A DNA stretch of 64,000 bases from Lepas anatifera (taxonomy: Eukaryota; Arthropoda; Thecostraca; Lepadidae). The stretch covers positions 270,001 to 334,000 of the forward strand of contig JAOTON010002232.1 of NCBI GenBank assembly GCA_034440635.1. Reading direction: 5' to 3'. Shown piece after piece: positions 1-9,579 of this stretch (positions are counted from its first letter, which is position 1; each line of letters begins with the position of its first letter). Position numbers and translations under genes: made by a program. The notes under the pieces are model-generated. The model had not been told where the DNA came from and did not search any database. It saw only the letters and a list, made by a program, of their open reading frames with translations.

Positions 1-650
1 ACGAACTTGAAATTTGCCGTTTTATTAAAAGGCAACAGGAGCCACCTAAGAAAAAAATCGGGCTGGTCCTACAATATTTATTCCGCGAAAGCGCGGTATT
101 CCTGATGTAAGCAAAAAAGCTCCTGAAAATTGACGTCCGGCTTAGAAGTTCAAAATTTCAGAAGGCACGCTTTAGTCAGTTGAAAGCCAGCCAGCTGGGG
201 GTAGCTAGTTTCAGTGCAAAAGGTAAAACTGTGACCTAGTTTTCGCCGCTCTGCCGGAGGACTTCATTTTTGCTCGTTCCATTCAAATATTTCTATATCG
301 TAATCCAATTGACCGATTTCACTTTTCATTTCAGATAATGAAAGAACATTGCTTCCGCCTGATATATTTGGAGATAAAAATTGTGACATTGTAATTCTTT
401 GTTTTATAGGTAATAACATAATTTTTGTAAAACAAAACTTCTTATTTGTAGCTTCTCGATTCCGAGCACATGTCACTGAGAAGCTCAGAATTGACATGGC
501 TGAATAGGAAAGTTAATCGCGGTCATTTCACTTGATTATGCTACCCATTTATCTCTAACGGCTTTGGAGTAATTCGTCCGAAAAGTATTTTAACGTGCCA
601 AACTTACCAGAAAATTTTTGCTTCTCACCAGTTTTAAGTAGGGGAGAGTG
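1..650. other. unclassified intergenic sequence
   Basis: I see no coding region, RNA gene or repeat with recognisable ends here. At 649-672 the text GGGGAGAGTGGGGTAAGATG resembles the termini of TA-flanked miniature elements seen elsewhere in the window (22730-23150), but no partner end is visible nearby. Confidence 0.4.
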
Positions 651-689
651 GGGTAAGATGCCCAGGGTTTAGTGGTTTAGTGGTTATGT

Positions 690-1489
690 GGATAAAATCA
701 TTCGATGGCCACGTGGGGTTGGAAGGGCACCCCTGTCTTCCTATTAGATGGGTAGTGTGCTGAAAATGTTGCGTTAAGTCACTATCAAACTGTCAAAAAT
801 TAGTTTTGACCAGTGATACAAGTCACTTTTTCTGTGGTTTTATGACTACCGCTAGGGGTCGTTTTAGCCTCAAATCTGGCTTTTATGGTGTTTATTTGGC
901 TATTTTAGTGGAAATAAAATTTTGATAGGTTTTGAAGTGCTGCGGCGAGGAGCATGACGATGAGTTGCTAAGATGTTCCCTGGCCTCTCTCCTCGAATCC
1001 GGAAATGTAAAAAACACTGAAGATCTTATATTCGGGCACAGCTCTTCATCAGAATCATTGAGTAAATATTAATAATTCTCAGTCCTAGTATAGCCAGACC
1101 TCGAATTCGAGGTCTGGCTATACTAGGACTGAGAATTATTGATATTTATTCCATGATTCTGATGAAGGGCTGTGCTCGAATATATAATCTTCAGTGTTTT
1201 TACATTTCTGGATTCAAGGGAGAGGCCAGGGAACATCTTAGAAACAAAATTTTGTCCCTCTTTGGCCCTTTTTCTAACTAGGTTTGACCTTTTCCGCTGA
1301 TAAAAACCTGGCATCCCTGGGCAGCATCTATAATCTCTAAACTTGGAATAACTAAAACATTGAGAAACATTTTTTTAACATTAACGCGTCTAAGTTGTAT
1401 TAAACCCCCTCAAAATGGGGTCTTGACCCCTTGAAGACACTATAATGGCCAGCACAAGAAATGCCCCCCCCACTGACTTTTCCTTAAAA
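690..1489 (+). repeat. interspersed repeat, interrupted by the 925-1241 insert
   Basis: This stretch matches, as reverse complement, 53633-54103. Shared landmarks are the text around TTATGTGGATAAAATCATTC, the CTAGGGGTCGTTTTAGCCTC block and the final AAATGCCCCCCCACTGACTT block. The second copy lacks the sequence between 925 and 1241, so the pair serves as a filled and an empty site. No open frame is conserved between the copies. The family is unknown to me. Confidence 0.7.
925..1241. mobile_element. 317-bp insertion with a long palindrome and hammerhead-like cores
   Basis: The insert is flanked by AAATAAAATTTTG (912-924) and AAACAAAATTTTG (1242-1254), a 13-bp duplication with one mismatch, and is absent from the paralogous copy near 53860-53890. 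Positions 968-1241 form a near-perfect inverted repeat with arms of about 136 bp meeting at GAATTC (1103-1108). Each arm, on opposite strands, holds CTGATGA, a short GC hairpin (GGGC or GAGC, TGT, GCYC) and GAA, the layout of a hammerhead ribozyme core. Hammerheads are known from Penelope-like retroelements and retrozymes; assigning this insert to them is inference. Base 15.1 is T, not the usual A, so catalysis is uncertain. Confidence 0.6.
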
Positions 1490-1574
1490 AATGCCCTGCC
1501 CGGCACCGATAGGGGGACGTGCCCCCTGTGCCCCCTGGCTGCGGCCCTGGACGGTAGATAAACTACGGGGGGCA

Positions 1575-1737
1575 TTAAATAAATTCAGGGGCCTGGATCA
1601 GCTCGATGGGCACTAAAACAGCTAATACGGCACCAGGCAAGCTCGGAGGCATCAGACTAACTCAGAGAGCATTATATAGGTTCAGAAGACACAATTATTT
1701 TCTCAGGGGGAGGGGGGGCACCAGATTGACTACGAGG
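1575..1737. repeat. 20-bp GC-rich minisatellite, left part
   Basis: Degenerate tandem units of the form GGGGCACCAGATCAGCTCAG. The array is cut by the 1738-8936 insertion and resumes at 8937. Removing the insertion and one copy of its duplication restores regular 20-bp units across the junction. Confidence 0.6.
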
Positions 1738-1810
1738 CAGTGACGGATCCAAGGGGGCCCAGGGGGCCCGGCCCCCCCCCTTAGCTCCGAAGCGCCCCAG
1801 TAAAGCTCAG

Positions 1811-1843
1811 CTCATATCGGGCGCCGAAGGCGCCCGATATGAG
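1811..1843. other. perfect 15-bp hairpin near the left end of the hAT-like element
   Basis: CTCATATCGGGCGCC is followed by GAA and then by its exact reverse complement. Its place 73 bp inside the element end suggests a subterminal structure, but no partner hairpin was seen at the right end. Confidence 0.7.
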
Positions 1844-2049
1844 CGGTGCGCCTGTACCCATTTCGTACGCCAAGGTGGTAAATACCACTTATTCCACTTG
1901 AATGAAGACATACTCCTTAAAACCATGGCAAAGCGCCCCTGCCCAAACACTAGACGCCTTTACTGGTCTTTTGCGCCCCAGTAAAATGTTGAAGATGAAA
2001 TTTAGAAAGCTAACAAAAACGCCCCGGCAAAGAAAAGGCGCCACTAGAT

Positions 2050-5000
2050 AGCAAGATTGCGCAATTGGGAACTAATGCACCCCTGAGTAGCCTAGGCGCC
2101 CCCTGGATGAAGCGCCCCTGGGTAGCCTAGGCGCCCCCCTGGATGAAGCGCCCTACGGATACCATATGCGCCCTTGGCTAGGAAAGGCGCCCCTGGGCAG
2201 CAAAGGCAAATCTTGGTAACATAGGTGAACTGGACAGCATAAGCGCCCTTTAGATAGAAATAGGCGCTTTAGGAAAATAAAATGCTCAACTTCGGTAGAA
2301 AAAGGCGCCCTTTGATAGCCTAGGCGCCCACTGGAAAAAGCGCCCTACGGATGTCATATGCACCCTTGGATAGCAAAGGCGCCCCTGGACAGCAAAGACA
2401 ACCCTGGATAACACAAGTGCTGTGGACGGCAAAGGCGCCCCTGGGTAGCAAAGGCGCCCCTAGGAAGGAACCCCTTCGATAGAAACCCGCCTTTGGATAG
2501 CCTAGGCGCCCCCTGGATGAAGCGTACTACGGATATCATATGCGCCCTTGGCTAGGAAAGGCGCCCCTGGGCAGCAAAGGCAAATCTTGGTAACATAGGT
2601 ACCCCGGACAGCATAAGCGCCCCTTAGATAGAAGTAGGCGCTTTAGGAAAATAAAATGCTCACTTTGGGTAGAAAAAGGCACCCTTTGATAGCCTATGCG
2701 CCCACTGGAAAAAGCGCCCTAAGGATGTCATATGCACCCTTGGATAGTAAAGGCGCCCCTGGACAGCAAAGACAACCCTGGATAACACAAGTGCTGTGGA
2801 CAGCAAAGGCGCCCCTAGGACGGCAGCCCTTCGATAGAAAAACCGCCTTTGTATAGCCTAGGCGCCCCATGGATGAAGCGCCCTACGGATGTCATATGCG
2901 CCCTTGGCTAGGAAAGGCGCCCCTGGGCTGCAAAGGCAAATCTTGGTAACATAGGTGCCCTGGATAGCATAAGCGCCCCTTAGATAGAAATAGGCGCTTT
3001 AGAAAATAAAATGCTCACCTTGGGTAGAAAAAGGCGCCCTTTGATAGCCTGGGCCCCCACTGGAAAAAGCGCCCTACGGATGTCATATGCACCCTTGGAT
3101 AGCAAAGGCGCCCCTGGACAGCAAAGACAACCCTAAGTGCTGTGGACAGCAAAGGCGCCCCTGGGTAGCAAAGGCGCCCCTAGGAAGGCACCCCTTCGAT
3201 AGAAAAACCGCCTTTAGATAGCCTAGGCGCCCCCTGGATGAAGCGCCATACGGATACTATATGCGCCCTTGGCTAGGAAAGGCGCCCCTGGGCAGTAAAG
3301 GCAAATCTTGGTAACATAGGTGCCCTGGGCAGCATAAACGCCCCTTAGATAGAAATGGGCGCTTTAGAAAAATAAAATGCTCACCTTGGGTAGAAAAGGC
3401 GCCCACTGGAAAAAGCGCCTACGGATGTCATATGCACCTTTGGATAGCAAAGGCGCCCCTGGACTGCAAATACAACCCTGGATAACACAAGTGCCGTGGA
3501 CAGCAAAGGCGCCCCTGGGTAGCAAAGGCGCCCCTAGGAAGGCACCCCTTCGATAGAAAAGCCGCCTTTGGATAGCCTAGACGTCCCCTGGATAAACTAG
3601 GAGCCCGAGAAGGAAAACGAGCGCCCCACTGGGAAGTACAGGCGCCCTCTGTATAACATAGATGTCCCTTATCCACCTTCAGCTGCCCTGCATTGGAGCA
3701 GCGCCCCCCCAAGAGCAAAGGCGCCCCTGGACAAAAAAGCCGCCTCCTGGTATCAAAGGCGCTCCTAGATAACATATGCGCCCCTTAGATAGGAATAGGC
3801 GCTCCAGGAAAGCAGAATGCACCCCTTGGTTAAGAAAGGTGCCCTTGGATAGCAAAGGCGTCCCTGGACAGCAAAGGCAAATCTGGGAAACATAGGTGCC
3901 CTGGACAGAATAGGAGCCCCTTAGATAAAAATAGGCACTTCAGGAAAATAAATGCAACCCTTGGATAGAAAAAGTGCCCTTTGATAGTCCAGGCGCCCAC
4001 TGGATAAAGCGCCGACGGATATCATATGCACTTTTAGATAGCAAAGGCGCCACTGGACAGCAAAGACAACCCTGGATACCACAAGTGCTTTGGACAGCAA
4101 AGGCGCCCCTGGATAGCAAAGGCGCCCCTAGGAAGGCACCCCTTCGAAAGCAAAGGCGCCTTTGGATAGCCTATGCGCTCCCCTAGACAAACTAGGTGCC
4201 TGAGAAGGAAAATGGGCGCCCCATTGGAAAGTACAGGCTCCCCCTGTGTAACATAGATGTCCCTTATCCATCTTCAGCTACCCTGGATTGGAACAGCGCC
4301 CCTCAAGAGCAAAGGCGCCGCTGGACAAAAAGGCGTCTCCGTATATCAAAGGCACTCCTAGATAATAAATGCACTCCTTACATAGAAATAGGCACTTCAG
4401 GGAAGTGAAAGGCGGCCTTTGGTTAGGACGGCGCCCTTGGACAGCCTAGGCGCCCTCTGCATAAACCGCCCTACAGATATCATATGCGCCCTTGGAGAGC
4501 AAAGGCGCCCCTGGACAGCAAAGTTAACCCTTCTTGAAATGGATGATCTGGACAGCATAGGCGGCCATGGATAAACTAGGCGTCTGAGAAAGAAAACAAG
4601 CGCATCACCTGAGAGTACAGGCGCCCCCAGGATATCATAGGTGTCCCTTTCCATCTTCAGCTGCCCTACTGTCTATGGTTTGGCACACCTGTCTGACAGT
4701 CGCGCGCTCTGTTACAGGGCTCGAGCGCTCAATTTGAGCATTGACTGCCCGTAACCACATTTCATTAACCTATAACTGAAGGCTTAGTGCTCCATCGCTG
4801 CAACCGGGTGCCTTTTTCAGTATGTGCGCCCCGTTTCCGAGAACGCTGCCCTCACCAACCAGCAGTCCTCCCCGCTCAGCAGATGAGCGCCTCTTTCTGA
4901 TAACTAGGCACTTTATTTCAGTGTTCGAGCGCCTTATTTCAGAATACTGATTCTCCATCTATTTTGGGCTCCTACTGGATTGCAGAGGCGCCCCCTCAAG

Positions 5001-6130
5001 TGCAAAGGCGCACCTAGATAGAAAAATGCGCCCCATGTTTGCAAAGGCGCTCCAAGATAGCATATGTTCCCCTTAGATGGAAATAAGCACTCCAGGAAAG
5101 TAAAATGCTCCCTTTGGGTAGCAAAGGTGCCCCTTAACAGCGAAGGCAGCCCTAGATAACAAAGGTTCTCTGGACAGCATAGGTGCCCTTGGATAAACTG
5201 GTGCCCGGAAGAGAAAAATAGCGCCTCACCGGAGACAAAAAGCACCCCAGGATAACGTAGGGGCATGTATTTCAATCATGTCTGTGATTTAAAAATACGC
5301 CTAGACAGCATATGCGCCCCTGGATAGAAAGACACCCCTGGGCAGTAACGGCGCCCCTGGAAAGCAATAGTGCGCCCCTGTGGAGAAAAAACCGCCTCCT
5401 GAATAACCTAGGCACTGCCCCCGAAATATCAGATGCCCGTGGATAGAACAGACTGCCTTGAATAAAACAGCGGCCCTGGATAGTAAAGGCGCCCTTTGAT
5501 AGCATAAGCGTTCCTTAGCAACAATATGGGCGCTACATGAGCTCAAGGTTCACGTGCACCTAAGCCCAATAATAGAGCAATCAATCGATGCCGAAGCACT
5601 CCTTAAAGCACGGGCGCCAAATTTCCTAAGAAGTAAAGGCGCCTCTGGGTAGCAAAGGCGACCCTCAACAGTGGTGTAGGTATTCCTGAATAACAGCAGC
5701 GTCCCTTGATAAGAATAGCCCCAAGATGGCACAGGTACCCTGTTGATAGGAAAAGCGCCCCTGAATATCAGAGGCACCCTCTGAATGAGGTGCCCATGGA
5801 GAGCATAAGGGCGCCCTATGCATAGCAAATTGCTGCCCCCTGGATAGCCTAAGCGCCCCTTGCATAGGGTAGGCGCCACTGGGTAGTATAGGTTACCTTG
5901 AATAAAAATACGCCCCTCAATACCATGGTGAACCTGGATAAGAAAAAGCTCCCCTTGGGCACTGGGTATCAAAGGCACCCCCGGAACAGCAAAGATGCCC
6001 CTGGATAGCTAGGTTGCGTCCATTGGGGAGCGAAGGCGCCCCTGGGTGGCACAGGTGCCTCATCAAAGCAAAGGCCCCCCCCAGAGAGCATAGGTGTCCC
6101 TGATGAGCACAGGTACTCCTGGACAGCCCC
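2050..6130. repeat. 19-bp GGCGCC minisatellite with ~360-bp higher-order repeats
   Basis: About 4 kb of degenerate ~19-bp units such as GCGCCCCTGGGCAGCAAAG. Between 2141 and 3591 the units form a longer repeating order. The landmark GGATGAAGCGCCCTACGG or its variants recurs near 2141, 2515, 2871, 3236 and 3591, a period of 355-374 bp. After 3600 the order decays, although 3541-3660 resembles 4150-4260. Open frames of 60-140 codons here follow from the simple repeat and are not taken as genes. Confidence 0.85.
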
Positions 6131-6179
6131 TAAATGGCGTTGCATAATGTTACGATTCTTAATATGACGTATGCTATTA

Positions 6180-7205
6180 TATCAGAGTAAAGGTTATTCA
6201 GTGTTTAGATCAAGGTTACAGGTCAATTTTAAAGGTCACTGGCCTTGATGATCAAGGCTTGATCAAAGGTCATTGGTAAGCTTGGGCACAGCGCTAGTTA
6301 TAGCGTAAATTAGGCATAATATGTTGGGTTGTGCTGTAATAGGTCAATGACCTTGAAGGACCTTGACCCCAAAAATTGCAGACATTGTTTAGAGCCTTCC
6401 CTTTTGGCCTCAGCCCTGTTCTAGAGTATTCGAGCCCCGTTCCGGCCCGTTGGGGGGGGTGCTTGAACACCCCCTCGAGGTCTCCCAGTGGCACGAAAAA
6501 ACGTCGGCGCGAAGCGACACAGTACTTGTCACACCTTATCATTGATCAATTCCGCAACTTTCCCTCAAAATTTAAGGTTGCGTCATCTCAGGTCAGGTCA
6601 CCAGTGCAGGTCAAGTAACCTCACCCCAAAAAATGTTTAAGTTGGCGTAAGTAAGAAAAGGGCGAATCTATCGAATTCAAGCTTGTACCATATAATGGGC
6701 CCAAAAAGTACTAATACATTTATTGCGGGATTTTTCCCATCGATGGCCTAGGGACAGGTACGAATCATGACCTCTCCATTGAAAATGCATGGGGTAAAAC
6801 GGAAATTTGCCGAACAATTGCTCTATGTCTGCAGATGCCGCTTGGAATACCTTCGGATTCCCCAAATCATGGTATCTTAGGCCTCTTTATCGGTTCATGT
6901 TGCAAGTTTAGACATGTTACCTCTGAGAGTTCATCTGGGGCTTCCTAAGCAGGTTTTAAGACTTGGGTTAATTGCTTTGCAGGAAATATTGATAAAACCC
7001 GTATTTTGATACCATTTTTTATTGCTATTGTGAGTTGATTCATATGCATGCTGACTATGCTAGGCTAGATGACGACCTTGACCTAGCCTTAGGTCAGGTC
7101 ATTTTTATGTTTTGACCTAGTATAGTCATATTATGCATTATTTGATGATTCGCCGTAACGAGAGGAAGCGAAGTGTGCCTAAAAATGATTCTAGCTCAAC
7201 TCTGG
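6180..7205 (+). mobile_element. AGGTCA-rich TTAA-family element, eroded ends
   Basis: The interior aligns over most of its length with the element at 43424-45224. Shared text includes the GC-rich start near 6440-6525, the CATCGATGGCCTAGGGACAG block (6732-6751), GACCTCTCCATTGAAAATGC (6769-6788) and GAGAGGAAGCG near 7160. It keeps the TTAA at 6572-6575, where the other copy carries an inserted 838-bp element. The terminal TTAA sites are no longer recognisable. Confidence 0.65.
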
Positions 7206-7239
7206 CAGATGCTAGAGTATATACACAGAGACATGTTGT

Positions 7240-8000
7240 AAGCTTTGTCTCGGGGGAGGGGCCCTAGCGCTGATCGCGGGAAAAATCCCCAATGGCCCCC
7301 AGGGGCCCTCAGGGAGTCAGGAAATCTGGCGTGGGTGGAATCCGGTAGGAGGGATTTTGGGTCTCCAAAATCAGCTGAGGGGTCCGTGCCAGTTAAGGGG
7401 GCCCCAGATAAGGGCCCCCGACGAGCTCGTTTGACCTCAGCGCCAACACAGGATTCTCAAGACCAGCGTGGGGTGCCTACCTATTTAAACGGTTTCTAAA
7501 TAAGCTCAGGAACCCAAAACTAACCCAGGGGTCCAATTTTCAACTCATGGGGCCCAGACACTCCGAGGGGAACCTGCAGAAGCTCAGAAGACCCATAAAA
7601 CTAATAGGGCCAGACTAGCTGGGTGCCTCGACGAACTAGTGCCCAGATACGCACAACGGGCCCCAAACAAGCTGAAGGGATCTATATCAGTTAAATGAAA
7701 ACAATACCAACCCAGGGGACCCTGACCAGCTTAAGGGACACTAATCCAGCTTGGGGCTCAGAGCTCAGAGCTTCAGCTTTTAGCTCAGAGGGCCCAGGAC
7801 CGGTTGAGGGGGCCCTATATCAATAAAAGGGCCCAAAAAGCTGGCTTCAGCGGCGACATATAGGTTTCAAGTTCAGTGTGAGAGCCTGGTTAACTAAAGC
7901 GGTCCCAGATCAGCTAAAGGGGACTCGATATAACCTCATCGAAGTCAACGAAAACTCAGGGGCCCAGGCCCGCAGAGGTTCTGCGGCCTATGAGGCTCAG
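7240..8000. repeat. ~20-bp GGGGCCC minisatellite, degenerate
   Basis: Loose tandem units beginning GGGGCCC or GGGCCCA and ending in an AGCTCAG-like tail. They are related in form to the units at 1575-1737 and 8945-9040. Apparent reading frames follow the repeat. Confidence 0.55.
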
Positions 8001-8320
8001 GTTAGCGTCAATGGGGTATTTCAGTATTGAGCCGTTAGCCAGGACAACTGTGATAAGTGGAGGTGGTGGATACGACACCTCAGTTTTTACCATGACCGAA
8101 TATAACTGTATTATTTGCTCATCGTGCTTCAGTTAGTGTCAGTGGGTGCTTTCAGCATTTTCTACCACGGTACCAGTCGTTAGCTGGCCCGAAATATGCT
8201 TGATGGTAAACGTGAACATGTCCTCACTGAGAGGAAGCTTTCATGAAAATAAGCATTTACAAATCCTTTTTTAAACGCGTTCTTCATTGACACTGGCCGC
8301 CTTTTGGGTGTTAAATTGGC

Positions 8321-8847
8321 CAGTGGCGGATCCAAGGGGGAGGGGAAAAAGGCATTCCCCCAAACGAAAAGCTCGGGGCAAAACTGCGTTTTCGCCCCCA
8401 AAGCGATCGACCTCCTTTTTTCCCTTACTCCTTCTTAGTTTATAAGCAAGATTTTGGTGTTCCAGCTCTCAACTTCAAACAGAACATAGGTTGATAAGAT
8501 GTTCCCTGGCCTGTCCCCTCGAATCCGGAAATGTAAAAAACACTGAAGATTATATATTCGGGCACAGCCCTTCATCAGGATCATGGAGTAAATATCAATA
8601 ATTCTCAGTTATAGTATAGCCAGACCTCCATAGTATAGCAAGTCATAGTATAGCCAGCCTTGGATAGGAAGAAGTATCTCGAGCCCATATTTTTCACCCC
8701 GTGAAGCTTTTTTGGCTTTTCGCCTCAAATACCAAAAATTCTACGGGCAAGTGATATTGGTAGCACAGCTTTTTACTGCGTGACGTTTTTTTTTGCTTTT
8801 CAACTTTGGTTTGCTCCTCCCAAACCGACCGGCTAGATCCGCCACTG
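8321..8847. mobile_element. nested 527-bp hAT-like non-autonomous element
   Basis: The left end is CAGTGGCGGATCCAAGGGGG; the right end, read inward, is CAGTGGCGGATCTAGCC. The exact 8-bp duplication AAATTGGC flanks it at 8313-8320 and 8848-8855. No coding frame is present. Inside, 8493-8655 matches the left arm of the palindrome at 968-1105, including its hammerhead-like core. Confidence 0.8.
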
Positions 8848-8944
8848 AAATTGGCGCCCCTCAGGTTCGGCGCCCCCAGGTTCGGCGCCCTCCGAGCCTG
8901 GGCCCCCCCCTTAACGAAATCCTAGATCCGTCACTGCTACGAGG

Positions 8945-9040
8945 GCATCAGATCAGCTCAGAGGGCACATGATCAGCTCCAGGGCCAAGACCAGCGCTCA
9001 GGGGGCACCAGATGAGTTCAAGGGGCACCAGAATAGCTCT
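8945..9040. repeat. 20-bp GC-rich minisatellite, right part
   Basis: Continuation of the 1575-1737 array on the other side of the 7.2-kb insertion, with units such as GGGCATCAGATCAGCTCAGA. Confidence 0.6.
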
Positions 9041-9560
9041 GCCCGTACGATTATTGGCGACGATGAGGCATTATCTGGAAACGGATTACGTGCCTTTACT
9101 CTTCCCGGGTGCTTGGAAAGACAACAGAATGCCCTAACTGACCAAAAAGGCACTTAATTGTCAAACACTAGTTTAAATCGCTAAATGCAATCTAGTTCTA
9201 TCTAGGCCCAACGGCGTAGGTCACTAAATTTCGAGCCGCACGGCCCAAAGAGGGTACACCACTTGGCAATCAAAAGGGCACCCCGGCACCGAAGGGAGGC
9301 ATGTGCCCCCTGTGCCCCCTCCCCCTGGCTGCGCCCCTGCGCACAGCCACCTTAGCCTTCTCGTCAAGGCACACAGGCCCAGCCTTCGAAGGCAGTGCGC
9401 TCGAACCATTCTTCGCACGAGAGAGCAAAACTCACTTCGCAGATGAGATATCCGGTATCGTCATGCTTCAAATATATCTGGTGTCTGGTCAGGGGCGCAA
9501 GTTTCCATATATTTGGGGGGCTCGAGCCCCCCCAATGCTCGGAGAAGCCCCCCAATGACC
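9041..9560. other. unclassified, with a GC-rich hAT-like end fragment
   Basis: No gene seen. The stretch 9270-9345 ends in CTGGCTGCGCCCCTG and resembles 1505-1553, so both may be decayed ends of one miniature element. No matching duplication was found. Confidence 0.3.
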
Positions 9561-9579
9561 CGACGAGCCCCCAATCCCA

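Larger units (their letters stand above)
1738..8936. mobile_element. 7.2-kb composite element with hAT-like ends
   Basis: The left end reads CAGTGACGGATCCAAGGGGG, and the right end, read inward on the minus strand, CAGTGACGGATCTAGG. Both sides carry the exact 8-bp duplication CTACGAGG (1730-1737 and 8937-8944). An 8-bp duplication with a CAG-starting terminal repeat is typical of hAT transposons. I found no transposase frame inside. The content is a GGCGCC minisatellite, an AGGTCA-rich element, another minisatellite and a nested hAT-like element. It is either a large non-autonomous element that captured satellite DNA or one that satellite expansion swelled after insertion. Confidence 0.7.

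Noticed and set aside
2354..5978. Many open frames of 60-142 codons in the GGCGCC array
   Set aside because: They follow the repeat unit on both strands, have no domain and end wherever the repeat phase breaks.
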